Positions 1 through 7,824 of a stretch of DNA of 64,000 nt are shown in pieces; position 1 is the stretch's first letter; each line of letters opens with the position of its first letter. The stretch spans positions 930,001-994,000 of the forward strand of contig NZ_CP089312.1 in assembly GCF_021545335.1 (NCBI RefSeq), in the 5' to 3' direction. The stretch comes from Streptomyces sp. GQFP (GTDB lineage Bacteria; Actinomycetota; Actinomycetes; Streptomycetales; Streptomycetaceae). The position numbers and the translations under genes were made by a program. Under the pieces are notes generated by a model. The model worked only from the letters and a program-made list of their open reading frames with translations. It searched no databases and was not told the DNA's origin.

Positions 1-2
1 CC

Positions 3-335
3 GTGGACGGACCGCTGCGGCAGCGACTCGGCGAGGTGATCGCCGAGGAAGCCGCGATGACCATGCTCAACCTGCGACACGTGCAGGCGACGATCGACGG
101 TCACGAGGGCGGCACCGACGGGAACATCGGCAAGCTGCTGTCGGCGGAGCACGCCCAGCGGGCCACCAGTCTGGCCCTTGCCCTGTGCGGACCGGCCGCT
201 CTGGCGGGAGCCGAGCCCGAGGTCGTCGGCGCGCTCCTCTACAGCCGGGGGCTCAGCATCGGCGGAGGCACCTCGGAGATCAGCCGGAACCAGATCGCCG
301 AGCGCGTGCTGAAGCTGCCGCGCGAGAGGAAGTGA
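3..335 (+). CDS. Acyl-CoA dehydrogenase, C-terminal part (5' end outside window)
   Basis: The 110 visible codons form the C-terminal helical domain of an acyl-CoA dehydrogenase, the FAD enzyme that introduces the alpha-beta double bond into acyl-CoA thioesters. The helix region contains DGNIGKLLSAEHAQR, and the tail has the family signature GGGTSEISRNQIAERVLKLPR (split here as GGGTSEISRN then QIAERVLKLPR). The first in-frame GTG at 3 is almost certainly internal, because a full protein has 350-400 residues. It converges with the CoA ligase at 384, with a hairpin terminator between them. The family is clear; substrate and partner subunit cannot be read from this fragment. Confidence 0.85.
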   Translation: MDGPLRQRLGEVIAEEAAMTMLNLRHVQATIDGHEGGTDGNIGKLLSAEHAQRATSLALALCGPAALAGAEPEVVGALLYSRGLSIGGGTSEISRNQIAERVLKLPRERK

Positions 336-361
336 CCGGGCGGGCGGGTCGCAGCCGGGCG

Positions 362-383
362 GGGGGACGTCGAGGCGTCCCCC
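362..383. terminator. Bidirectional hairpin terminator
   Basis: Perfect 8-bp inverted repeat (GGGGGACG, 6-nt loop, CGTCCCCC) in the 48-nt gap between the convergent acyl-CoA dehydrogenase and CoA ligase. It abuts the ligase stop codon. There is no U-tract, which is normal for GC-rich actinobacteria. Confidence 0.5.
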
Positions 384-1937
384 TCAGAGGGCGGCCAGGC
401 CCCGCAGCGCCGTCCGGTCCACCTTCAGCATCGGGGTCAGGGGCAGCGCGTCGACGATCTCCAGTCGGTCGGGGGCCTTGTAGTCGGCGAGCCGGCGACG
501 GGTCCAGGCGCGCAGTTCCTCAAGGCTGGGCGGGTCCGCCGCGTCCTGGGGCACCACGAACGCGACGCCGATCTCGCCGATGACGGGGGCCGGGGTGCCC
601 ACCACCGCCACCTGGGCGATCCGCGGGTGCTCACCGAGCACGCTCTCGACCTCCAGCGGGTAGATGTTGTATCCCCCGCGCAGATAGACGTCGGTGGACC
701 GCCCGGTCAGCACGAGGTGCCCCTCGGGCGTGAAGGTGCCCAGATCGCCGGTACGCAGCCAGCCCTCCTCGTCGAGCGCCTCCGCCGTGCGCTCCGGGTC
801 GCGCCAGTAGCCGCGCATGACGCAGGCGCCGCGCACCCGCACGTGTCCGACCGTTCCCGGGGCGAGGGGGTGCCCGTCGTCGTCCACGACCTCCGCCTCC
901 ACGCCGGTCTGCGGGCGTCCGACGGTGCGGAACTGCACCTCGGGCGGGTCCTCGGGGTCCGTGCCGCTGATACTCGGTGATTCCGTCATGGCGTAGCGCA
1001 CTACGAGCGGCGTGCCGAGCACGCGGTTGACGCGCTCCACGAGTTCGGGCGGGGCCGGTGCGGTGGCGCTGACACCCAGCCGTAGCCGCGGCAGGGCCCG
1101 GCGCTCGATGCCGGGCTCCTCCAGCAGCTTCGCCCACTGGGTGGGCGCTCCGGCCGCCACGGTGACGCGTTCGCGCTCCAGAAGGTCCGCCATGTCGGCC
1201 GCCTTCCACGGCACTGGACTGATCACCAGGGCGATGCCCCATGCCAGTTGGTCCCAGACCTTGGCAAGGTATCCGGCGTGCGCGAACGGGGTCGCGAACA
1301 GCCTGCGGTCGAACGGCGCGCTCATCACCCCCGAGGTCACGGCCGCCGCCGCGAGGCCGCGATGGTCGTACCAGGCACCCTTGGGCGCCCCGGTCGTGCC
1401 GCTGGTCCAGGTGATGACCGCCGGGTCGTCCGGCGCCACCTGCTCCCGCCGGAACGAGCGCGGCGCTCCGTGGCGGGCGGCGACGAGTTCCTCGCGGGAC
1501 ATCAGCGGGAAGCGGGAGCGGACCAGGGGCAGGTCCGCGCCGGCGTCCCTGATCACCAGGGTCGGCCGGCATTGATCGAGGATTCCGGTTGTCTCCTGGA
1601 CACCCAGGCGAGTGCCCAGGCCGGTGGCCACCGCGCCGAGCCGCAGGGCCGCGGCGTAGGCGACGGCGAAGTCGATGCCGGAGGGCAGCATCAGCGCCAC
1701 CACGTCTCCGTGCCGGACTCCGCGGGCCGCCAGCTCCGCGGCCACCGCGTCCGCCTGCCCGTGCCAGGCACCGAAGGTGATCCGGTCCGCGCCGTCGACG
1801 TACGCCTCGCGCTCGCCGAACTGTCGTGCCGCCGCTGCCAGGGCCTCCCCCAGGACGGCGGCGTCGCCGCGCAGCGGGGGCACGAGGGCGGGTGTCATGG
1901 CGGCGGGCGCCTGCTCGTTGCCGGTCGTGGAAGCCAT
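384..1937 (-). CDS. Class I adenylate-forming acyl-CoA synthetase
   Basis: A 517-residue AMP-dependent acid:CoA ligase (ANL superfamily) that would activate a carboxylic acid to its CoA thioester through an acyl-adenylate. The phosphate-binding loop TSGTTGAPKG lies near residues 178-187. Downstream are WLRTGDLG (ribose-binding Asp region), the GRSTDVYLRGGYNIYPLEVE hinge, and a C-terminal lysine in TPMLKVDR, so all the core motifs are present. The ATG at 1937 is preceded by a GAGAGG purine stretch. It is the last gene of a minus-strand series thiolase, hydrolase, LLM oxidoreductase, ligase, and starts 38 nt after the LLM stop. Neighbouring acyl-CoA dehydrogenases suggest it feeds a beta-oxidation-type route. 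The substrate (fatty, aromatic or steroid side-chain acid) is unresolved. Confidence 0.88.
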   Translation of the reverse strand: MASTTGNEQAPAAMTPALVPPLRGDAAVLGEALAAAARQFGEREAYVDGADRITFGAWHGQADAVAAELAARGVRHGDVVALMLPSGIDFAVAYAAALRLGAVATGLGTRLGVQETTGILDQCRPTLVIRDAGADLPLVRSRFPLMSREELVAARHGAPRSFRREQVAPDDPAVITWTSGTTGAPKGAWYDHRGLAAAAVTSGVMSAPFDRRLFATPFAHAGYLAKVWDQLAWGIALVISPVPWKAADMADLLERERVTVAAGAPTQWAKLLEEPGIERRALPRLRLGVSATAPAPPELVERVNRVLGTPLVVRYAMTESPSISGTDPEDPPEVQFRTVGRPQTGVEAEVVDDDGHPLAPGTVGHVRVRGACVMRGYWRDPERTAEALDEEGWLRTGDLGTFTPEGHLVLTGRSTDVYLRGGYNIYPLEVESVLGEHPRIAQVAVVGTPAPVIGEIGVAFVVPQDAADPPSLEELRAWTRRRLADYKAPDRLEIVDALPLTPMLKVDRTALRGLAAL

Positions 1938-1975
1938 GCTGTGTCACGCACCTCTCTTGGGGGCCGGCGCTGCGG

Positions 1976-2896
1976 TCAGTGCTTCAGGAGCCGTCGGCCC
2001 AGCGTCGCGACGTCGGCCGAGAAGTCGGCGAAACTGCGGCTGGCCGGTTCGATCGTGATCCAGGTGATTCCGGCGTCGGCGTAGTCGTCCAGCCTCGGCT
2101 CCAGGGCGTCGCAGAACGCCGTCACGTCGGCGTCGCGCAGCAGGCCGTTCTCGAAGGTGACGAACGAGATGTCCGCCGGCGGTTTGCCCGCGTCGGCCCG
2201 GTGGGCGTTCTGCTCGCCGATCATCCGGCGCAGGGTCGCGAGGTCCGTGAGCGGCGGTGTCCGGGTTACCTCGGCCATCTGCGCGGACTGCGCCATCGGC
2301 ATCCAGCCGTCCGCCAGTTCCCGCGCGCGTCGCTGTGCGGGCGCGCTGTTGCCGCCGATCCAGATCGGTGGCCCGCCCGGCTGTGCGGGGCCGGGCAGCG
2401 TCAGATGTCCCTCTACGCCGTACTCCGGACCGTGGTGCTCCTCCCCCGCCCAGGTGGCGCGCATCGCGGCGATCGCCTCGTCGAGGAGCTTGCCGCGTCG
2501 TCCGAAGTCGGCGCCGAGCGCCTCGAACTCCGTCTCCAGGTAGCCGGCGGCGATGCCCAGCGTGAGCCGGCCGCCGGAGAGCAGATCCAGGCTGGCCGCG
2601 GACTTGGCGGCCAGATACGGGCTGCGGTAGCCCGGCACCATCGCGTAGGTGATCACCCGTAGGTGCTCGGTGGCGGCGGCCATCATGCTCAGCGACACGA
2701 AGGGGTCGAAGGCATGGTGCCCGCCGTTGGCCAGCCACTCGCGGTCCGGATACGGGTGTTCGCTCATGGAGACCGCGTCGAAACCGGCGTTCTCGACGAC
2801 GCGCGCGACCGCGCCCAGGCCTCCGGCGTCTCCGATCCACCGCTCGTAGTGCTTGACCGCCCGCATGGGAAACGTGAGGTTGAACTTCAGTGCCAC
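1976..2896 (-). CDS. Luciferase-like (LLM) F420- or FMN-dependent oxidoreductase
   Basis: A 306-residue single-domain TIM-barrel protein of the bacterial-luciferase superfamily. The pattern matches actinobacterial F420-dependent members: MRAVKHYERWIGDAGGLG at the N-terminus, GFDAVSMSEHPYP, a LDLLSGGRLTLGIAAGYLE stretch and GPPIWIGGNS near the cofactor phosphate site. The start is GTG at 2896 with AGGAG about 8 nt upstream. About 250 nt of apparently non-coding DNA separates it from the hydrolase gene upstream on the same strand; I see nothing convincing in that gap. Such proteins reduce or oxidise ketones and enones in steroid and terpenoid catabolism, but the reaction here is not determined. 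FMN rather than F420 cannot be excluded. Confidence 0.82.
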   Translation of the reverse strand: MALKFNLTFPMRAVKHYERWIGDAGGLGAVARVVENAGFDAVSMSEHPYPDREWLANGGHHAFDPFVSLSMMAAATEHLRVITYAMVPGYRSPYLAAKSAASLDLLSGGRLTLGIAAGYLETEFEALGADFGRRGKLLDEAIAAMRATWAGEEHHGPEYGVEGHLTLPGPAQPGGPPIWIGGNSAPAQRRARELADGWMPMAQSAQMAEVTRTPPLTDLATLRRMIGEQNAHRADAGKPPADISFVTFENGLLRDADVTAFCDALEPRLDDYADAGITWITIEPASRSFADFSADVATLGRRLLKH

Positions 2897-3149
2897 AGGG
2901 TCACGCTCCTGCCACTTCGAAGTGCCATGGCCATGTCGTCCTCACCGGACGGTCCAGGTGGGGCGACCGTGCGGCGTCTCCTGGAGGGAGGTGGTCCCGC
3001 CCGCGGCGGCGCCTGTCGTCCGGGAACGCCCGTGGTCCCCGATCCGGATCTGGAAGCCGGAGAAGCCGGGCAGGGTGCCCCGGGGGCGCGGATCTCGGCG
3101 GGGAAGTCCGGCTGGGTGACGAGGCCGGAAGCGCCGGGCGGGCGCACGG

Positions 3150-4046
3150 TCAGCCCACGTCCTTCGCGGATGCGGGCGGTATCGCCTGGTCGAGGAAGTC
3201 GAGGAGCCGCTCGGAGAACACGTCGTTGTCGTCGCCGGCCACCATGTGCCCGACATCACGGACGTCGGTGACCGTCAGGTCGGAGATCAGATCCCGCATC
3301 TCGGTGACACCGGCGTCCGAGACGACGTCGGACTCCCGGCCGCGCACGAGCAGCACCGGACAGGTGAGCGTGCGGGCCGCACGCCGGGCGCGGCGGTGGA
3401 TCAGGGCGGTGTCGGCGGCCTCGTCGTGCGGCGCGACCATCGCGGGGTCCCAGTGCCAGTACCAGCGGCCGTCCCGCTCGCGCAGGTTCTTCTTCAGCCC
3501 CTCCAGCGAACCGCGCTGCTTGCGATGCGGGTTGTACGCGGAGATCGCGTCCGCCGCCTCCCGCAGCGAGCCGAAACCGTCGGGCGCGGCCCTCATGAAA
3601 TCCTTGACGCGGTTGCCGCCCTTGGCCTCGACCTTCAGCGCGATGTCCACCATCACCAGCGCCTGGGCGAGCCCCGGCTCCTCGCCCAGGGCAAGGAGCG
3701 CGGCCTTACCGCCGAGGGAGGCACCGACCAGGGCCACCGGCAGGTCGCCCCAGGTCCGCTTGAGCTCGGCCACCAGGACACGTATGTCGGTCAAGTGGGC
3801 GCTCACACCGTAGTCGCCGTCGGGAGCCCACTGGCTGTCGCCGTGGCCCCGCAGGTCGACGGTGACAGCGAGCCGGCCGGAGGCGGCGAGCCGCTCGCCG
3901 GTGCGCCGCCAGGAGTGCCGGGTCTGTCCGCCGCCGTGCAGCAGTACGACGATGCCGCGGTGCGGGGAGCGACGCCCGCGGGGAGTCCACACGTCGGCGG
4001 CGAGCCGTACCCCCGATCCGGGCAGTTCCATGGGGGTGCAGGTCAT
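3150..4046 (-). CDS. Alpha/beta-hydrolase
   Basis: A 298-residue alpha/beta-hydrolase fold protein. Visible elements are the oxyanion-hole HGGG motif (VVLLHGGGQTRHSW), the strand-turn VDLRGHGDS, the nucleophile elbow GASLGG (Ser), the acid-side RGRESDVVSD and the base histidine in DVGHMVAGDD near the C-terminus. The ATG at 4046 overlaps the TGA of the upstream thiolase (ATGA, 4043-4046), so the two are translationally coupled. A longer in-frame extension upstream would run antisense through the thiolase and was discarded. Hydrolases so placed usually cleave a C-C bond, ester or thioester in the same pathway; which one is not evident. Confidence 0.85.
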   Translation of the reverse strand: MTCTPMELPGSGVRLAADVWTPRGRRSPHRGIVVLLHGGGQTRHSWRRTGERLAASGRLAVTVDLRGHGDSQWAPDGDYGVSAHLTDIRVLVAELKRTWGDLPVALVGASLGGKAALLALGEEPGLAQALVMVDIALKVEAKGGNRVKDFMRAAPDGFGSLREAADAISAYNPHRKQRGSLEGLKKNLRERDGRWYWHWDPAMVAPHDEAADTALIHRRARRAARTLTCPVLLVRGRESDVVSDAGVTEMRDLISDLTVTDVRDVGHMVAGDDNDVFSERLLDFLDQAIPPASAKDVG

Positions 4047-5257
4047 ATCGTCTGCCGCTGCTCGCCGGGAACGTGGAGGAGGACCGCGCCGGCCTGGCCG
4101 CCGCCCGCGCACATCGCCGCGAGGCCGTACCCGCCGCCGCGCCGCCGCAGTTCGTGCAGCAGTGTGACGACCATACGGGCACCGGAGGCGGCCACCGGGT
4201 GGCCGAGACTGCAGCCGCTGCCAGCCGTGTTGACGAGTTCCTCGTCGATGCCGAGCTTCTTGCACGCGGCGACCGGCACGGAGGCGAAGGCCTCGTTGAT
4301 CTCCCACAGCGCGATGTCGGAGACCTCCAGGCCGGCACGCTGGAGCACCTTGGGAATGACGTCCAGGACGGCGAGACCGGTGCGCGCGGGCTCGATCGCG
4401 GTGGCCGCCCAGGCGCGGACCTCCGCGAGGACGGTCAGCCCCTGCTCGGCTGCGAACGCGCTGTCGGTGACGACGACGGCCGCCGCCCCGTCGTTGATGC
4501 CGGCGGCGTTGCCCGCGGTGATGGAGAAGCCCTCGATCTCGGGGTGCAGGACCTTGAGCCCGGCGAGCTTCTCGACGCTGGTGTCGCGGCGGGGGTGCTC
4601 GTCCACGGCGAAGTCGGCGAAGGACCCGTCGGGGCGCAGGGCCCGGACGGGGACGATCTCCTCGCCGAACGCGCCCGCGTCGATCGCGGCGATCGCCCGC
4701 TGGTGGGAGCGGGCCGCCCAGGCGTCCATCTCCTCGCGGGTGATGCCCACCTCCCGGGCGGTGTTCCAGCCGACGGTGAGCGACATGTCCCGGTTGGAGG
4801 CCTCGGGGGTGTCCGGATGCGACGGCGACATCCACCGCTCCTCGAAGGAGTCCGCGGTGCCGGGCACCCGGAACCTCTGCAGCGGCGCGGTCGAGGCCGA
4901 CTCGACGCCGCCCGCGATGACGGCCCGTTCGGCCCCGGCGGCGATCACCGCCGCCGCGTCGCCGATGGCCGTGAGGCTGCCGGCGCAGTGCCGGTTGACG
5001 GCCTGTCCCGGCACCTGGAGCATGCCCGCTTCGACGGCCGCGTGCCGGGCGAGGTCGCCGCCACCGTAGTTGGACTCCGCGAGGATGACGTCGTCGACGA
5101 GCGCGGCGTCCAGTCCCGAGCGGCGCCGCACCTCCTCGACCACGACACGCGCGAGGTCCGTCGCCGGGGTGTCCCGCAGGCTGCCCTTGAAGGCCCGGCC
5201 GACGGCTGTCCTGGCCCCGGCCACGATGACCGGCGCCGGTATGCCTGATCGATACAT
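4043..5257 (-). CDS. Thiolase (acetyl-CoA acyltransferase)
   Basis: A 404-residue degradative-type thiolase that would cleave a 3-oxoacyl-CoA with CoA to release acetyl-CoA. It retains the nucleophile Cys91 in NRHCAGS, the INEAF motif, the histidine in GHPVAASGAR and the second cysteine in CAGGGQAGA. ATG at 5257 was chosen because AAGGAG lies 6 nt upstream and the protein then opens with MYRSGIPAPVIVAGARTAVG, as in relatives; an ATG 13 codons earlier lacks this. It is the first gene of the minus-strand series and is divergent from the paired acyl-CoA dehydrogenases. The intervening 253 nt contain a 24-bp palindrome that probably controls both directions. Confidence 0.92.
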   Translation of the reverse strand: MYRSGIPAPVIVAGARTAVGRAFKGSLRDTPATDLARVVVEEVRRRSGLDAALVDDVILAESNYGGGDLARHAAVEAGMLQVPGQAVNRHCAGSLTAIGDAAAVIAAGAERAVIAGGVESASTAPLQRFRVPGTADSFEERWMSPSHPDTPEASNRDMSLTVGWNTAREVGITREEMDAWAARSHQRAIAAIDAGAFGEEIVPVRALRPDGSFADFAVDEHPRRDTSVEKLAGLKVLHPEIEGFSITAGNAAGINDGAAAVVVTDSAFAAEQGLTVLAEVRAWAATAIEPARTGLAVLDVIPKVLQRAGLEVSDIALWEINEAFASVPVAACKKLGIDEELVNTAGSGCSLGHPVAASGARMVVTLLHELRRRGGGYGLAAMCAGGGQAGAVLLHVPGEQRQTI

Positions 5258-5343
5258 CCGCACTCCTTGGCTGATGCGTGTCGCCGCCCCTGGCACTGCT
5301 TGCCAGTCAGCGGGCGCCCCCTCATAGTCATAGCGGATACAAC

Positions 5344-5367
5344 TGTCAGAAACAATTGTTTATGACA
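5344..5367. promoter_or_regulatory. 24-bp palindromic operator in divergent promoter
   Basis: A near-perfect inverted repeat: outer arms TGTCA (5344-5348) and TGACA (5363-5367) flank the perfect 12-bp core AAACAATTGTTT (5350-5361), with only one unpaired position per arm. It sits in AT-rich sequence between the thiolase operon and the acyl-CoA dehydrogenase operon, about 87 nt upstream of the thiolase ATG. Size and symmetry fit a TetR-type dimer site; no cognate regulator is adjacent. Confidence 0.6.
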
Positions 5368-5433
5368 ACCTCGTCACCTTCCAAATCCCACCCTTCCTCG
5401 CTGTTCACATGACCATTCATGAAGACGCATGAT

Positions 5434-5496
5434 GGAGACGGTCAGTTCACTTCTGACTCTCACCGCTACTTACGGGCGACCCTCGTGACCGTCTCC
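5434..5496 (+). repeat. Inverted repeat in the 5' leader of the acyl-CoA dehydrogenase operon
   Basis: Two perfectly complementary 11-nt arms, GGAGACGGTCA (5434-5444) and TGACCGTCTCC (5486-5496), are separated by 41 nt. The right arm ends 14 nt before the ATG at 5511, just before the GAAAGG ribosome-binding region. It could form a leader RNA hairpin or be a spaced protein-binding pair. Confidence 0.4.
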
Positions 5497-5510
5497 CCGA
5501 AAGGCCGCCG

Positions 5511-6683
5511 ATGGATCTGAACTTCACCGCGGAACAGCTTGAGTTCCGCGACCAGGTACGCACCTGGCTGGAAGAGAACCGGCCCCCCGGGCTCCGGCCC
5601 GCGGATGCCCAGGGCATCCGCGAGTACGACCTCGCCTGGCAGCGCACCCAGTGGGAAGGAGGCTGGGCGGGCATCACCTGGCCCTCCGAGTACGGCGGAC
5701 GCGGCTCCACCCTGGCCGAACAGCTCATCTGGTACGAGGAGTACGCCGCGCACGGACTGCCCTCGATCGACGCCTGCTTCGTCGGGCTCAGCCACGCGGG
5801 GCCCACGCTCATCACCCGCGCCACCCCGGAGCAGAAGAGCTTCCACCTGCCGAAGATCCTGCGGGGCGAAGTGGTGTGGTGCCAGGGCTTCTCCGAGCCG
5901 GAGGCGGGCTCCGACCTCGCCTCGCTGCGCACGAGGGCGGAGATCGACGGCGACGAACTCGTCGTCACCGGGCAGAAGGTGTGGACCAGCTTCGCCGCCT
6001 CGGCCGACTACCAGGAACTCCTGGTGCGCACCGACGCGTCGGGCACCAAGCACCAGGGCATCACCTGGGTCGTCTGCGACATGCGCAGCCCCGGCATCGA
6101 GGTCCGCCCGATCCGCACCATGGACGGCGGAGCCGAGTTCTGCGAGGTCTTCTACGACGAGGTGCGCGTCCCCCTCGCCAACGTGGTCGGCGGCCTCGGC
6201 AACGGCTGGAGCGTCGCGATGTCCACCCTCGCCTTCGAACGCGGCACCGCCTTCACCGCCTCCCAGGTCCATCTGGCACGGATCGTCGAGGATCTCATCG
6301 ACCACGCACGCGACCACGTGGGCCCCGACCGCCGCCGCCCCGCCATCGCCGACGACGAGACGGCCCGACGGCTGGCGCGGGCCCGTGCCGACGTCGCGGC
6401 GCTGCGGGCGATGACGTACGCGGGCATCTGCCGCAGCATGCAGTCCGACACCCCGGGCCCCAAGGGCTCGATGCTCAAACTGCACTACTCGAACCTCTAC
6501 AAGGACGTCGCCGCGCTGGCGATGGACATCGTCGGCCCCGAGGCGCTGCGCCGCGGCGCACGGCACCACGGACACGACTGGGTCGGCAACTACCTGTTCG
6601 CCTTCTCCAGCTCCATCGGCGGCGGTACGTCCGAGATCCAGCGGAACATCATCGGGGACCGGGTCCTCGGTCTGCCCAGGTGA
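5511..6683 (+). CDS. Acyl-CoA dehydrogenase, subunit 1
   Basis: A 390-residue acyl-CoA dehydrogenase with the full N-terminal, middle (GFSEPEAGSDLASLRT and GQKVWTSF signature) and C-terminal domains. The tail GGGTSEIQRNIIGDRVLGLPR is canonical. The ATG at 5511 follows GAAAGG. It is 15 nt upstream of a second, shorter acyl-CoA dehydrogenase. Tandem unequal genes of this kind in actinobacteria often encode alpha2-beta2 heterotetramers acting on steroid side chains or other bulky CoA esters, as in the FadE28/FadE29 type. Expression is likely governed by the divergent promoter with the 24-bp palindrome and the leader inverted repeat. Confidence 0.9.
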   Translation: MDLNFTAEQLEFRDQVRTWLEENRPPGLRPADAQGIREYDLAWQRTQWEGGWAGITWPSEYGGRGSTLAEQLIWYEEYAAHGLPSIDACFVGLSHAGPTLITRATPEQKSFHLPKILRGEVVWCQGFSEPEAGSDLASLRTRAEIDGDELVVTGQKVWTSFAASADYQELLVRTDASGTKHQGITWVVCDMRSPGIEVRPIRTMDGGAEFCEVFYDEVRVPLANVVGGLGNGWSVAMSTLAFERGTAFTASQVHLARIVEDLIDHARDHVGPDRRRPAIADDETARRLARARADVAALRAMTYAGICRSMQSDTPGPKGSMLKLHYSNLYKDVAALAMDIVGPEALRRGARHHGHDWVGNYLFAFSSSIGGGTSEIQRNIIGDRVLGLPR

Positions 6684-6698
6684 AAGGGGAGAACCACC

Positions 6699-7727
6699 AT
6701 GGACCTTCTGCCTTCCGAGGAACAGCTCGAACTCCTCGGCCTGGCCCGTGAGTTCCTCACCGGCCAACATCCGATACCGACGCTGCGGGCACGCGTCGAC
6801 GAACCCTGTGCGGTCGACCGCGAGCAGTGGGCGGCGGGCGGTGAGATCGGCCTGCTGACGCTCGGTCTCGACGTGGACCACGGAGGTTCGGGGCGCCCGC
6901 TGGAGGACGAGGCACTTCTCTTCCGGGAGCTGGGCCGCCAACTCGCGCCGGGCCCCTACCTCGCCGCGACGCTCGGGGCACGCGTGGCGGCACTGTGCGG
7001 TGACGCGGACCTCGCCACCCGGATCGGATCGGGCCGCACCCTGGTGGGCCTCGCGGAACCGCGCGGCGACGGCGAGATCGGCCCGGACGGGATCAAGGGC
7101 ACCTTCGACCTCGTCGACGCCGTCGACTGCGATCACCTGCTGGTCGTGACCGCCCACGGCGCCGGACTCTACGCCGCCCCGGACCCCGGGCAGACCGAGG
7201 TGATCGAGTCCATCGACCCGGGCACCCGACTCGCCGCCGCGACGCTGGAGACCACCGAGGTGTCCCAGTGGCTGCCCGCCGCCACCGAGTCGGTCCAGGC
7301 CCGTGCCATGGTCCTCAACGCCGCCATGCTGGCCGGGATCGCCGAGGCGAGCTGCGAGCTGGCCACCGAACACGCCAAGAACCGGGTGCAGTTCGGCAAG
7401 CCGATCGGCATCAACCAGGCCGTCAAGCACGCCTGCGTCGACATGGCCGTACGGTCGGAGGCCGCCGTGGTGCAGACGCTGTTCGCCGCGGTCAGCGTCG
7501 GCTCGGCGCGCCCGGACGCCCGCTTCCAGTTGCTGGCCGCGAAGTCCGTCGCGGGCCGCGCGGCCATCGCCAACGGCGCGGTGTGCATCCAACTGCACGG
7601 CGGCATGGGCTTCACCGACGAGCACGACACGCACCTCTACCTCAAGCGTGCCCACGTACTGCACCACCTGCTCGCCGAGCCGACCGACGTACTGGCCGAA
7701 CTGCTCGCCCAAGGGGCGGCCCAGTGA
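6699..7727 (+). CDS. Acyl-CoA dehydrogenase, subunit 2 (short)
   Basis: A 342-residue acyl-CoA dehydrogenase homologue, shorter than the usual 380-400 residues, with an abbreviated middle domain. It keeps RVQFGKPIGINQAVKHACVDM and LHGGMGFTDEHDTHLYLKRA, the C-terminal FAD-contacting signature. An AAAGGGGAG ribosome-binding site lies just before the ATG at 6699. The short length and position directly after a full-length paralogue support a heteromeric enzyme in which the FAD and active site are shared between subunits. That is inference from known two-subunit actinobacterial dehydrogenases. Confidence 0.88.
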   Translation: MDLLPSEEQLELLGLAREFLTGQHPIPTLRARVDEPCAVDREQWAAGGEIGLLTLGLDVDHGGSGRPLEDEALLFRELGRQLAPGPYLAATLGARVAALCGDADLATRIGSGRTLVGLAEPRGDGEIGPDGIKGTFDLVDAVDCDHLLVVTAHGAGLYAAPDPGQTEVIESIDPGTRLAAATLETTEVSQWLPAATESVQARAMVLNAAMLAGIAEASCELATEHAKNRVQFGKPIGINQAVKHACVDMAVRSEAAVVQTLFAAVSVGSARPDARFQLLAAKSVAGRAAIANGAVCIQLHGGMGFTDEHDTHLYLKRAHVLHHLLAEPTDVLAELLAQGAAQ

Positions 7728-7824
7728 CCGGCGGCGGACTCACGAACCGCTGACCCAGCGACACACGGACACCCCCTACATCACGACACCACGACACCCG
7801 CGACACCCACGACGAGGAGATGCG

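Noticed and set aside
5466..7712. 748-codon open frame antisense to the two acyl-CoA dehydrogenases
   Set aside because: Long antisense frames are expected in DNA with very high third-position GC; the composition is Gly/Arg/Val/Ala/Asp-rich with no recognisable domain, and the sense strand carries clear family motifs.
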